Positions 25,396 to 37,459 of a DNA stretch of 64,000 nucleotides are shown one piece after another; the stretch's first letter is position 1, and each line of letters starts with the position of its first letter. A program made the position numbers and the translations under genes. The notes under the pieces are model-generated. The model was not told where the DNA came from. It searched no databases and was given only the letters and a program-made list of their open reading frames with translations. Origin of the DNA: Mesocentrotus franciscanus (taxonomy: Eukaryota; Echinodermata; Echinoidea; Camarodonta; Strongylocentrotidae); the NCBI GenBank assembly GCA_037976565.1, contig CP137666.1:50991271-51055270 (forward strand). Reading direction: 5' to 3'.

Positions 25396-25810
25396 TCAAT
25401 TCCCGATTCGTTGTACTGTTCTCGACTCTTAATCCTTGTCTGAATTCAGTTTTCCCCCTCCCGCGCGAAGCGCGGAAGCTTTGACGTTTCATTAAATTAT
25501 TAGAGAAAGAAGGCTATTCGTTGTACCGTTCTCGACTGTTAATCCTTGTCTGAATTCAGTTTCCCCCTCCCGGGCAAAACGCTGAAGCTTTGACGTTTCA
25601 TTAAATTATTAGACAAACAAGGTTATTCGTTGTACTGTTCTCGACTCTTAATCCTTGTCTGAATTCAGTTTGACGTTTCATTTAATTGTTGGAGAAAGAA
25701 GACGATTTGTTGTACCGTTCTCGACTCTTAATCCTTAATTGTCTGGATTCAGGTCCCCCCCCCCCTCCCGCGCGAAGCGCAGAAGCCTTGACGTTTCATT
25801 AAATTATTAT
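25396..25810. repeat. Minisatellite, inverse of the array at 21996
   Basis: About four units with ATTCGTTGTACYGTTCTCGA, CTTAATCCTTGTCTGAATTC, CTCCCGCGCGAAGCG and TTTGACGTTTCATTAAATTA. Each is the complement of a block at 21996-22405. One unit lacks the CG-rich segment. Confidence 0.85.
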
Positions 25811-26532
25811 GTCATTTTCCAACAAACGCATAAAAAAGTATAATTTACTAAAAAGTGAGGAAAAATCTCAGAGAATTATGTAATTTCAGCAACATTTGTA
25901 AATCACCGGTATCGAATTAGAAATAAACCACGTTTGAACTTTCAACTGCCCCCCATCAGTAGGCCCTACACCAGTAGCCCCGATCTACAACTTGTTGGCG
26001 GGAGAAATCGCAACTGAACTCCCCCACTTTTCTTCTTCCTCTTTTTTTTCCTTTCCCTTTCTCTCCTCTTCCTTTTCCCTTCCCTTCCTTCTCTCTCTTT
26101 TAAGTTTGCTGGGGTGGGGAGGGGAGGCAAGGGCCGCTCGGTCCTCCCGATCCACACGTTGTTGGCCGAATTAATCGCAACTGATCTCCCCTTATTTTCA
26201 TCCATTTCTTTTCTTCTTCCTCTTTTTTGTTCCCTTTTAGCTCTCCTCTTTCCCTTTCCCTCCCCCGATCCACAACTTGGTGGCGGGAAAATCGCAAATG
26301 ATATCCCCCCTTTTTTTTTTTCTTCTTCCTCGTTATTTCCTTCCCTTTATCTCCTCTTTTCCTTTTTTCTTCGCTTTCCTCCCTTCTCTCTCTTTTTTTT
26401 TGCTGGGGAGGGGGGGCAACAGCCTGGGAGGCAAGGCCATTTCGGCCCCCGATCTCCTTCTTTCCCCCTTTTCTGTTCTGCTTCCTCTTCTTTCTTTCAC
26501 TTTTTTCCTCTTTACCTTTCCCTTCTTTTCCT

Positions 26533-26564
<32 letters not shown>

Positions 26565-26984
26565 GGGGGGCAAGGCCCTGGCCCTGGATCCGCGCCTGAT
26601 TGAAGTAGACAAATGCTCATGTACCTGTTACAGCTCATTTTATGCCATTGTATGTTATTACCAAATAAAAAAAAGATGTCAGTCAGTCACTCAATAGTGT
26701 CTGACAGTAACGTTTAGAAGGTAAACGGGTTTCCTTGCATAATTTGAATACTAGGACACTGCTAATATTTAAAATTCAAAGATATGACATACATGACATA
26801 TACATAATTCCTGCAAAGTTCTACAGAATTCGATGTTGGTTGCAAAAGGGACATAGTATCATTAAATGAGGAGCACATTTTATGCTATTTCTATTATATT
26901 TGTCGTTTCATTGTATATTTTTTTTGTAATATACGTATTCATTGTATTATGTTTTGCATGAGAAATAAAAATCATCATCATCAA

Positions 26985-28000
26985 AATGAGGCACATTATC
27001 CAAAGTTAAAAGGACACTTATTAGAAAAGAAAAAAGTAAACTTGTCAAAGTGGAAATCAGAATTATCAGAGGTGAAAATGGGGCATTACTCGCACCTGAT
27101 AAGGGGCACTCACCAGATATGGAAAAGGGCACTTACTATGAGAACAGAAATGGGGCAATTATTACAAAGGAAAAGGGACAATTATCAGAAGTAAAATGGC
27201 AGTAATCAAAAAGGGCACGCATCAAAATAAAAGGGGCACTTATCTGAGATAAAAAGGGGCACCTTATTACAAAGTTAAAGGGGGCACCTCTCAAATTTTG
27301 ATAAGGGCACTCACCGGAGATGAAAAGAGGCAATTAAAACTGTCCAAAAAAAGGAACACCTCTCAGATTCGAAAAGAGGCAATTATAAGAGGTGAAGGGG
27401 CGCTTATCAGAGGTGGTAAGGGGCATTTTCTCGGTACCTGAAAAGGGACACTCACCTGAGATGAATAGGGGCACCTGCGAGAATGGAAAGGGGCACTTAT
27501 TACCAAGGAAATTGGGCACTTGTCGAAAGAAAAGGGGCACCTATGAGATTTCAATAGAGAAATTTATAAAACGTGTGTGAAGGGGCATTTATGAAAAAGA
27601 GAAGTGGCTCTTATTAAAAATGAAAAAGGGCATTTATCAGAAGGATAAAGGGCACTTATTAGAAAGAAAAGGGGGGATGTGTCAAAATAAAAGAGGGCAT
27701 TTAAGAGAGGTGAGAAGGGGCAAAGATGAAAAGGGGCACTTATCAAAAGGGGAAGGGGCACTTATTACAAAAGACAAAAGAAAAGGGCACTTGTTGAGGT
27801 AAAATGGGCACCTCTCAGATTTGAATAGGGGCAATTATCATCGGTGAAGGGGGCACTTATCAGAGGTGGTAAGATGCACTTATAAGAATGTTGAACGGGC
27901 ACCTATTAGAAATAAAAAGGGGCACTTATCTGAAGTAAAAGGGGGCACCTTCCCTATGTAAAAAGGGGCACTTTAGGGGTACTTGAATAAGTGGGGGCAC
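26985..28000. repeat. GGGGCAC minisatellite, ~25-30 bp irregular units
   Basis: About 35 irregular units of the type AAAAGGGGCACTTATCAGA with alternating variants (ATTACAAAG, CTCAGATTTGAA, AGAAGTAAA). A few larger blocks repeat, e.g. CTCAGATT(T)GAA followed by AGGTGGTAAG at 27362 and 27812. Low coding potential; the short ORFs on both strands reflect the repeat. Confidence 0.85.
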
Positions 28001-28045
28001 TGTACCCCCCCCCCCCCGCCCGGCTCCGCTGCCTCTGCTTCTGGT

Positions 28046-30454
28046 GAATTTATGCTTGGTGACGTATGGCATATAGGCATAGCGATTTGCTTATTATACG
28101 AATCACGCCCACTTTCCGTTGTAACAAAAGCTAGCTAGCCACCGGGCGGGCTAGCCATTCAACATGGTAGTCACCTGATTAGAAGTGAGCTAGGTCCAAA
28201 GTAGCCTACTAGCTTGTTTGAACTAGTCATGGGTCATTCAAAGGTACCTTGAACACAATTTATTGCCTTGAATGTCTGGCTTTGTGAACGTAAAAACACG
28301 AAACTAAAGCCAAACACTTGAACGATATAATGCAAACTAAACTTGATTCCTCGTGACCACTAATCAGTGCATGCACCGCAATAAAAAAAGGAATATTTGT
28401 GTTGGAAAGGACATTATCTGCAGGTGTATGGGACTCGGTGGGCTGCACATAGAAAGAACATGGAATACATCACCAAGCAGCATTACATCTATTCATATAC
28501 AACTGTGAGTATCTATATAATGTTGTTGATGTGTTTGCTGAAGCTTGCATCGTACATAAAAGTTATTATTAGAAAAGGAGACAAGAAAAGTGCAAAAATA
28601 TTCGGCGACTCCCATTCAAGTGATACAAGTATTTTACCCATTGAGGAGTAGAAAAATTAATTATTTTTTTCACCATAATTGGTGAAATATTCAACCGAGA
28701 TGGGCATAAAATTACCAAGAGTTGGTCGGACTCATAAACTATACCATGTAATTGGCCAAAATATTGTATACAGTGTTCTTTGTGAATAAAAGATTCAGGG
28801 GGGATGGTCGACACAAGTAACGCAAGACCGTAGTGGTTCTATCGGGGCGACTATATCCAACTCGTCGTCGTCGTGTTTTGTTATATAGGCCTAACTCGCT
28901 GGGTCTAATTCTGGATGCTTTACATTTCTATACAACTCGAAAATTTTCTGTCTAATTAATACTGTGTCATAATTTTCGTCGAAACTTTTCTTGTAGTTTC
29001 TCTACATTCATTAAAAACCAATGCACATGCAGACAGCATTACTACAAATAACCTAATTTAGAGAGGTTCTGTAAGGGCCGGGTTATCATCTTTTCGTGAT
29101 TGCAGGAGAATTTGCATTTTAAAGAATTGTAACTCTATGCATTACTCTACAAAACTCGGCATATTCTATATACACCAAATGATTTTGCACAAGACTGCAT
29201 TTCCTCATATAGCGTGACATCATGAATTTGCGAACACAGTACAGTAATAATGCGAGACAGAGCCCATTGAAACGTATACATAGAGCCATTATTCTCCCAC
29301 GCACAAAAAAATTATAAAAAAAAAAATTAGCATTATAATAGCAATGATTGAAAATCTCTTTTGCACAAGACTGACGATAGATCTGTACCGCAGATGGAGA
29401 GGATGTTTACAAATTACTACACACATTCTAGTCATGTGAGCGAACATAAGCGAGTTTTGACAGTTCTGTAATAATATGAATAATGTTCTCCTCTTGTAAA
29501 TGGATTATGTTTTCATCTTATACGGTATGCTCAAGGGTAAGAAAATGTACACTCCAAAGTATATTATATCGAAATTTTGCATTCTAAAGTATTATATCAA
29601 ACAAATCGTACTTTTGACAAAATAATGTATATTATTTGCATAATGGTGATTTCTCTTTCAATGCTTCTCTAGTAGGCCTATATCATTATAAAGCGTAAAC
29701 TCATCATGGTAAGAAGATTTAGCACTTTACGTTCTATTAAATTCACAGAATAAATATCAAATGCCCATATATTTTAGTAAACTTTTAAGCTGTTCTTTGA
29801 ATGAGGAAGTTACAGCAAAGCATATATCCATTATCTATAGTCTGTGATGGCCGTTGTTTGTCTGTAATAGCTTTCGCAGTTATAATTACATTCAATAAAA
29901 AGTCACTCATCAATCAATCAATATGAAATAGCCTATGTCCTGAAACTATTGCGGTCTCATTAAATGTCATGAAAATCATATCCGGCAATACTAAAGTTCG
30001 ATTTATTAACCATGCAGAAATCAAATGAATGATTTAAAAATAGAAGTGCCTAAACTGTATAAATTATTTATAATAAAAAAAAACACAAAACACAAAACCA
30101 ACTACAAAACAAACAGTCATGACTCTAAGAATGTGAGGCTACATATTCCAACTGACGTTACACACGTATATAGCTCACAATAAAATACTCAAAATTAGGC
30201 CTGTATTAAGCCAAAGTGCTCATAATATTGTTTCCGCTGTATTCCAAATACACGTAATTTTGGGGGGAATTTAACTGGTTCTATAGATTCTTTGCTTTTG
30301 ATTTCAACAACTTCCGCATTTATTTCTAAAGTGTTTACGTCGACAAAAAATCGAAGCAAAATCATTTTCATTTTGATATCTCTTTCATGGTGCTGTATTT
30401 TGTCATCAATACTGTCTTGTTAATGTTCTCGTATACATAATTATCTTTTCACAG
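28046..30454. other. Intergenic DNA with no recognised gene
   Basis: AT-rich sequence between the transposon block and the CRT-like gene. I see no exon with conserved coding, no tRNA and no clear repeat ends. A splice acceptor-like TTATCTTTTCACAG ends at 30454, 66 bases before the next start codon, so a 5' untranslated exon of the CRT-like gene may lie somewhere in this stretch. Confidence 0.5.
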
Positions 30455-30520
30455 GCCAGATCCACATGACTTTGCCAAACCTATAATAATATTGTTGATT
30501 AGGAGACCTGTACTGCAATC

Positions 30521-33181
30521 ATGGATCACGACATCGCGCCATTGTTAGCTAACGACAATGACGTCAGCGTCCTCTTCGAAGAGAAACCACGCTCCAATGA
30601 GCCCAGCATCAACATCCAAACACCACATTACGAAGATGCCCCCGCCACCAGAGATCCCGCGAAGTACTTTGAGTTCAGCTTCCGTGGTCGATGCTCATTT
30701 CGATTACGACTGGCGTTCTTCAACGTCTTCCTCACGATCATGACCGTGTTGAGCAGCTTGATGATGGTGACTCTCCTCCCGCTCTATTCGGCATCGATGG
30801 TAACGGAGAGCTCGACGGACGAATACCCGGTGCTTTTCTTCACAGCTCTCTGGTTCCCCGTCTTTTTCCTTGGTCTCGTGACCATCAACAAGGTCATCGA
30901 TCCCAAGATGAGCCTGAAATCGACGACCAGTCACCGCGTCATGGCGCTGGTTGGTGGAATGAATTCACTCAATGGTCTCCTGGTGGTGTATGCCAGTGAT
31001 CCTGCCAGGACTAGTCCTCAGCTACAGGCCATCCTGAGCACTTCTGTTATCCCGTTTACTGTAATCTGCAGATACATCATTCTACGAAAAGGTGACAAAA
31101 AACAACAACAACATCTTACTGACACAAGCATTTCATAACATACCATATTGCGGCAAAAACAATCATGATAAACATGATAATAAAAGCAGACGTTTTTGAT
31201 CGGTATTTTCTAGACACTATAATTAAAGAGGCTGACAAAAAGTACCCGCGTGCAATGCCCGGGGTCTTCTTTCTTATAACGTTTTGGAGCTAAAGTGGCT
31301 AATTACTAAAGGCCGGGGTCAGTGGCGTAGCGTGGGCTCAGTCATCGGGGGGCACCAGTCTTTAGTTATTTTTAAACGGTTTTAAACCTTTCTTTAGTCA
31401 CGACACTCTTCTAGGAGTTAAAAGGTTTCGCTTCACCCCCATCCAAAATTTATCAAAGGGGAGTTGTTTTCCATCCCTCGTACACATAGACGTATGGGCA
31501 CATTTTAATTAGCGTGAGGGTCAAGAGGGCCTATTGGCCGAAAAAATACTACCTGGATCCCATATATTGCGAGCAAGCGACCAAAACATTGCACTTTTAT
31601 TATGGACAAAAAATGTTATTTGGTCATCAATATACATGCAGTAAATGAAATGTAAAATTGTGTATTCGGTAATCTCGTTGCCAGGAATCATCCTGATTTA
31701 TCAATTTTTCGAGAAGTGAAGTGAATACACTAATTTTTGCTGTGTAACAAATTTCATTTTGATATAACTAACGTCTCGATCCTCACCCGTACCTACGTCA
31801 CCGCCCCGGGTGGTACTGGATGAAATATACTTGTCTCAAAACAAGTCAAGAGCTAGGGAACTCGCACCCCACCCTTTTTACCATTGCCTTTCGTGTTATA
31901 TCTGTATCCTTCTAACACGGATTTCGTTTATTTGTGTCATAAAACAACCATTTTTTGTATCTTTGTGCATAATACATTCCAGGTGTAAGTCGAGCTCGTT
32001 TGGTGTGCACGGGCATCGTCCTAATCGGTCTCTTCATCTCCCTCGAACCCGTCATTTGGAACATCGACCAACCTGGTGGAGGTGGTGGCAGTAGTGGTGG
32101 CGGACACTCCAAGGGTTTTGCTCGGGTCGTTTGGCCTTTCGTTTTCGCCCTTGGGTTTCTTCCATTGGGTATCCTCAATACACTGATCGAGAGGGAACTC
32201 AAACGAGATCAGGTATGGATATATACCTCATAATTTGAACGCCATTTTGTTTCCACTATTTCGCAACTTTTTCTATTCACGAACGATCAGCACGTGTAGC
32301 CTAATATGGTCTAATTAGAAAATGATCCGATGGGTATGTCCTAAACTTGGCTATAAGGGACTTAAGCAAGTAGATGGGGCTGTACACAAGGCAATGCCCA
32401 AAATATGTATTTTTTTTAAATGTCTTGCAAGCCCCCCATAAAAACAGCGTTGTCTCATTTCGTAATCAAATTGTGCCGGGTAGTACAAGGACACTCGCCT
32501 TCAAGTGCAGTGTACAAAATAATCTAGTGTCTTATATAGTTTTGGCGGGGCAGGGGCACATACATCTTCATCCCTGGATATGCCTCTGACACAATTATCT
32601 TTCTCACGTTGATCATGATATTTTTATCCCTCTTTTGTGCAAACAGACAGAATCTTTAGTTTTTCAGGCTTGGGTTCAACTCTACAGCACCATAATCATT
32701 TGCCTTCTCTTCTGGACAGATTTCATTCCTGGCTTTGGAGCGGTATGTTGTTTTTAGAAATATCACACTTTCAAGACCTGGAATCATTTTGATCATTGTG
32801 TTCAAAGATAATGATACATAACAAAGAAAAGGCCTAAAAACACTAACAGGAAAAAAACACGATAAACTTTTCTGCCCACTTATATCATACAATTACTTGA
32901 GCTTTTCAGAAATAAAATCGTCTGTTTTGGAACCAGAACGGCATTAACTCGTAAACTTTAACACACAATATGCCCTTCTTGCTCTGAACGGACGTAATAC
33001 ATTAGGTAATGATAATCGCTTATTATTTTGTCCACTAGTTGGTAAAGTAAAGATGTCGTTATCAATATTCTCACAACATTTCTATTCTTGTTGTTACTTT
33101 CATGTAGGGCTTGATTAACATGCTACATTGAATTATAACAATTTCCTTTTCATGTATAGAGGGGGAGAGAGAGAGAGAGAG

Positions 33182-33212
<31 letters not shown>

Positions 33213-33217
33213 TAGAA

Positions 33218-33256
<39 letters not shown>

Positions 33257-33838
33257 TAGAGAGAGAGAGAGAAAGAGACAGCAGTGTTTATTAGCCCAAA
33301 GGGCTGGTCTCATAATAATCACCATAACAAAAACGATTACTATTATCATTGGAAAAAAATTGAATTTTAAAGGGGTGTAAAAGTTTTGATGATGATTGAC
33401 TTCATAAGCAAGTTCACCCTAATCAGAAAAGTTCTCCATTTTCAGGCCAGCAATCCATCAGAATTCTGGGACAACCTCAAGCATGGCTTCAACTGCATGT
33501 ACGGCCAGGATCCATCTTGTAGCGATGCCGTTCTCTACGGTATCCTCTTCATCATCGGCTACTGTCTCGCAAACCTCTTCATCTTCCTCCTCGTCCGCTT
33601 CGCCGAAGGCGCCGTCTATGCCGTCATTGTTCAGGCTCTCGTCACCCCGCTCGGCGCCATATTCTGGACGCTCTTCATGCCCGATCCGTCGTTCCATTGG
33701 GAGCCTGTTTTCAACCTCGCCACGGCGTTCGTTCTCGGTGGTCTCGTCATCATGGTACCGGCTGTCGTATTTTATAATTACTTTGGTAGCCAAGAGGCCA
33801 AGAAGGCGGCTGGGAAGCAGGTAGAGAAAGATTATTAA
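30521..33838 (+). CDS. CRT-like (drug/metabolite transporter superfamily) membrane protein
   Basis: Multi-pass carrier resembling the chloroquine-resistance-transporter (CRT) family, whose known members sit in lysosome- or vacuole-like membranes and move small molecules or peptides; substrate here unknown. Exons 30521-31091, 31983-32212, 32647-32742 and 33446-33838 join through GT-AG introns into 429 residues. The ~60-residue hydrophilic N terminus starts MDHDIAPLLANDND. About ten hydrophobic segments follow. Family-like features are the QAILSTSVIPFTVICRYIIL stretch, IGLFISLEP, and a loop with WDNLKHGFNC...DPSC (Cys 316 and 324) placed like the paired-cysteine loop of CRT. A glycine/serine linker lies at residues 222-231. 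A di-acidic/leucine tract at the N terminus (PLLANDND) could act in sorting; that is inference. Possible 5' UTR splice acceptor at 30454. Confidence 0.85.
33159..33281. repeat. (GA)n microsatellite
   Basis: About 120 bases of GAGA with scattered A and T interruptions, in intron 3 of the CRT-like gene. Antisense serine/leucine-rich ORFs here are artefacts. Confidence 0.95.
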
Positions 33839-34581
33839 TCGTCGCCAATTTTCATACCAGTATTTATCATGCTGTATATTTTTTTATTCAGAATTATACT
33901 ATACTATTATATTCAGTCATGATATTTTGTGAAACTATATATAGTCAGTACTGACACTATTACACAATGTACAGAATTTATAGGACACTATTCGTTTATG
34001 TTAATGCTTCATTCAGTTTTGCCTGATACATTAGGTTATAATCCTGTCAGATCTAATTGAAATTTAAATCATGTTTTAATTCCGTTTAACATAATATATA
34101 TGGCTATCTTCAGATTTTGATGTTACTGAATGGATAGATCTGATATAAATAATGAATGATGTAGCCTTCATGTGCTTTATTCGACTCTTTTATGTTCATT
34201 TTAAGACTTTATTAATGATCTCTAGAAGTCATGTATATAGTTTTTATTTGGTGATATTACTTTGCACAAAAACAAATATGCTATAAAACACTTCGTTTAT
34301 CATCGTTGTATTTTGCTGTTATGTGTTGAAACATGTTTTTTTTAAAATAATGATAATAATAATTATAATCTGGATTTATATAGCGCTTAATACGAAATAC
34401 ACTCTCTAAGCGCTATACATATATTTTATGTTTTTATGATATTTTATGTTTTTATATAGAATACTTATCAAAGCCATGACATTGATTTAATTCAGATATT
34501 TTATTGAAAAATATATAATATATAATGATATTTGAAAATGCACCGCGTCTTTCATTCTAAATAATAGGCCTTATAACAGAC

Positions 34582-34582
<1 letters not shown>

Positions 34583-34626
<44 letters not shown>

Positions 34627-34720
34627 AGGCGGATGGATAGATCGAAGGGAAACGGGATATCAAGACAAGTTTGGCCCTTTGGGAAACCAGAGAGACTGTG
34701 GGGAATAGCTTTATTAAGAT

Positions 34721-34757
<37 letters not shown>
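34583..34757. repeat. (TA)n/(GA)n compound microsatellites
   Basis: (TA)n then (GA)n at 34583-34626, a unique spacer, and (GA)n again at 34722-34757. Downstream of the CRT-like gene; ORFs through them are repeat artefacts. Confidence 0.95.
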
Positions 34758-34760
<3 letters not shown>

Positions 34761-35079
34761 GGTAGGGTGGGCATGGGACTGAGGGGTGAAGGAGCACTTT
34801 TTTTTGTTGTTGCCCAATTCGTGAGAAAATATTTAGCGGCGAATCAGCCAGCCGGTGAATAAGCGGGGGTTGAGAGGTAAGGAGCACTAATTTGTTTTTG
34901 TTTTTTGCTCAACGGGGTGGGGGGAGGGGGATAGTGTCCAATGTTTTTTTTATCAACACCCACCTACCCCTCCCCCATAAGCACAAAAAGGGGAGGGGGT
35001 CCGTCTTCTTCTTTTTAACAAAAAAAAAGGTGTTTTTACCTATTTTGTTTTTTTACCTATTGTTATCATCATTATCAGA

Positions 35080-35192
35080 CTATTATTATTAGTAGTAGTA
35101 GTTTAGGCCTACTATTATTATAATATCAGACTTAGTATGATTGTCACTATTATCATTATTATTATGATTATTATTATTATTATTATTATTAT

Positions 35193-35242
<50 letters not shown>

Positions 35243-35304
35243 TAGTAGTAGTATAGTAGTAGGAGTAGTACATTAGTAGTAGTACTATAGTAGTAGTAGT
35301 AGTA

Positions 35305-35351
<47 letters not shown>

Positions 35352-35352
35352 T
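35080..35352. repeat. (ATT)n and (AGT)n trinucleotide arrays
   Basis: Runs of ATT and then AGT, broken by short ATAGT interruptions, cover about 270 bases. The 90-residue antisense frame rich in Leu, Tyr, Thr and Asn is a product of the repeat. Confidence 0.95.
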
Positions 35353-36038
35353 ATAGTACACAGTAAAAACGCTGTTTAAAAGGTTGTTTAAAATTGATAC
35401 AACCTGTTTGATATTAAATTTTGTACAAATTGTGCAATATGATTGTTATTCTTGTTGTTTATTGTTGTTTAAATATAACTTCGTTTACAGAGAAATCGGC
35501 TTTAGCGCAAGGATAAGAGATTTGAGATCACACCACAATAGGATGTGTGATCGTCATTGAGAGAAGACGTGTACCATCACTATAGTGATTCATTTTTCTA
35601 ACACTATATGAAAATATATTTATATTTGATCCTGCTATTAGTTAATTTTTCCTAGTCTGTACGCCATTGTTTTACTCAGGTTCATGAGCGGATACAGGAA
35701 GCCCATGACATAACTAATTATAGTATCTATTTCCTGATAATGATTCCAAATCATATACTAGACTTTTGTCATGTACTAGCAAGTATTTCCCTGTATAACT
35801 ATATGACTAACCGTCTTCACGAGAATAGATAGGCCTATAGGCTACTAGCCATAGGTCAAAATTATTCACACATCAATCGTTTTTAGGGTTTCCAGGTACA
35901 GTTCTCTGTTCCGATTTACCTCCTTATTTTATGCCTTGTGGTTTTGTCCGCCCTATAACCATTTCCCCCACCACTGGGGAGGGGACACTATCCCGAAAAA
36001 AGGGAGGAGTGTCATCACAACTTCAGGCGGGTCCTCAG

Positions 36039-36083
36039 GAGGAGGAGGAGGAGGAGGAGGAGGAGGAGGAGGAGGAAGAAGAA
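36039..36083. repeat. (AGG)n microsatellite
   Basis: About 13 AGG units followed by AGA units. Poly-Glu and poly-Pro frames are artefacts. Confidence 0.9.
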
Positions 36084-36199
36084 GATGAATTAATGATGAA
36101 TATGTTGAATTTCTATAACGAACAAAAACATAAGTATATACAAAATTAAAAGTATGAACCGGCAGAAGAAGAAAAAATTCTGTATTCAGGCTATATATC

Positions 36200-37430
36200 A
36201 ATCATATAACATGTCATTCGCTTCTCTCCTCTGACTCTTAAGTGTTAGGTATTCCTTTAATTTCCTCTTAAAATGAGCAAAGTTTTCTATTTCCTTTATA
36301 TCATTAGGAGGGAATTCCAATGTTTTATGGCAATATAATAAAACGAATTTCCAAATTCCAATACTACCTACTCTTTCTGGTAAGTTAGAGTTGAATCGGC
36401 AATTTCTTGTATTATAATCATGTAAGTCAGTAACAAGATCGAAGTTGAATCGAATATAATGATTCGACCTAGTATGATATATTTTATGCACGTGATGCAA
36501 TACGAGTTGTTTTGATCTTTGGTTGACTTCAAGAAAACCAGCTTTAGAAAGTTCGCTGCAGCCAACATGAGTTCTTGGACCAGAACAGTTGATGAATCTC
36601 ACCATTTTGTTCTGTATAATTTTCAACTTCTTTTGATCTGACTTGTTTATGTTACTATACCATGCATGGTTAGCATCAGGCGCGTAAGCGGGGGTTGGGG
36701 TTAAACCCCCCTCAAATTGTGTGTATGTGTGTGTTTCGGAGGAAAACCCCCCTCACTTTTTTTTAAAGTGTTAAAAAAAATAATTAAAAAAAAAAAAATG
36801 GGGCTAAAGGGTGAAAAAACTGACCTTACCCCCCACTAAACAAAATATCGGTCGGTATAATTTTCCAATTTCGGGACAAAAAAAAGCTCTTACCCCCTCC
36901 CCGGCTGATTCGTTTTGTAATTTTTCCTCAAAAACTGGACAAAAAAAAGAAAAAGAAGTGCTCTTACCCCCCCCCCCCCCCCCCGCTTATTCAGCGGCCG
37001 GCTGAGTCGTTGCGAAATTTTCGGCGCGATTTTCAAATGTTAACCCCCATTGAAAAAATCCTGCGTACGCCACTGGTTAGCATAGTCAAATAAACATTGA
37101 ATAAGAGCAAAACAGAGTATACGTCTTGCTTTTAAATCCATACAACTTATCTGTACAAAAATTTCAGACGAGTATTTGCTTTTTTTTACAACTGATTCTA
37201 CTAAAGATAAAAATGAAATTCCGCTAGCCAACTCAATGCCTAAATACTTCACAGATTCTTTTCTCTTGATTAATTACTTGATTATTGTGTGTCACTTTGA
37301 ATTCAAATAACTTTTTAGAACTACTTTTAAAATCATTTTTTAAAATTACAACATGTATCTCAATTTCTTTTAAGTTCTTAAAAAAGTCAATTGTCATGTA
37401 CTTGTAGATCGATAGTTCGTTATTCATTAA
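36200..37430 (-). pseudogene. Non-LTR retrotransposon RT C-terminal fragment, split by a MITE
   Basis: Minus-strand frames carry reverse-transcriptase thumb/C-terminal type sequence: 37427-37233, then 37252-37084 (KYLGIELASGISFLS, DLKARRILCFALIQCLFDYA), then after the inserted MITE 36626-36198 (KIIQNKMVRFINCSGPRTH, YNTRNCRFNSNLPERVG, IENFAHFKRKLKEYL). This is the order in CR1/jockey-like elements. Without the 399 bp MITE the DYAN and HAWYSN parts would meet. There are no YADD motif and no endonuclease, and the frames are broken, so it is a dead fragment. Confidence 0.75.
36677..37075. mobile_element. hAT-type MITE inside an RT fragment
   Basis: CAGGCGCGTAAGCGGG at the left and CCTGCGTACGCCACTG at the right, flanked by perfect 8 bp duplications GTTAGCAT (36669-36676 and 37076-37083). 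The interior has poly-C/poly-G and short segments like CGGCCGGCTGA shared with sequence near 34850. No ORF. Confidence 0.9.
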
Positions 37431-37459
37431 TGCTTTGGCATCATAGATTTGTAAATATG

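Larger units (their letters stand above)
24306..26598. mobile_element. hAT-type element inserted in the TTAA element
   Basis: Ends CAGGCGCGGATCCAGG and CCTGGATCCGCGCCTG are perfect 16 bp inverted repeats. The flanks ATTGAGGT and ATTGAAGT are an 8 bp duplication with one change. The interior has no transposase: GC-rich tandem units (about 24530-25050), an inverted minisatellite (25396-25810), a duplicated segment GTCATTTTCCAACAAACGCA (25215 and 25809), and three polypyrimidine blocks, each starting near GATCYACAACTTGTTGGCGG-like sequence (25981, 26150, 26268). Confidence 0.85.
24019..26865. mobile_element. TTAA-bounded element split by a 2.3 kb insertion
   Basis: The left part 24019-24305 and right part 26599-26865 together form one ~540 bp element homologous to 18672-19209, in the same orientation. 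TTAA lies at both outer borders. The break follows AAGTAGTGAGTTATTGAGG and resumes TTGAAGTAGACAAATGC, where uninterrupted copies read straight through. Confidence 0.8.
23559..28037. mobile_element. Outer hAT-type composite element
   Basis: The left end CAGGGGTGGCGGAGCG and the right end, inverse of CAGAGGCAGCGGAGCC, form imperfect inverted repeats. Flanking 8-mers CTCCTGGC (23551-23558) and CTTCTGGT (28038-28045) match at 6 of 8 positions, as expected for an aged hAT target duplication. It contains a TTAA element, a further hAT-type element and a GGGGCAC minisatellite. The boundaries are an inference from imperfect ends. Confidence 0.55.

Noticed and set aside
26100..26638. Overlapping 100-170 residue ORFs on both strands
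   Set aside because: They are polypurine/polypyrimidine frames (Lys/Glu/Arg or Ser/Phe/Leu) inside a transposon, with no family resemblance.
26985..28000. CRISPR-like array of repeats and spacers
   Set aside because: Units are irregular, spacers are repeat variants, there is no cas gene, and the context is eukaryotic; it is a minisatellite.
33071..33349. Ser/Leu-rich antisense ORF
   Set aside because: Created by the (GA)n microsatellite in an intron.
33458..33824. ORFs of about 110 residues on both strands over the last CRT-like exon
   Set aside because: Alternative frames of a conserved membrane-protein exon; low-complexity Ser or Glu/Asp sequence.
35089..35361. 90-residue Leu/Tyr/Thr/Asn homopolymer ORF
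   Set aside because: Translation of (AGT)n and (ATT)n repeats.
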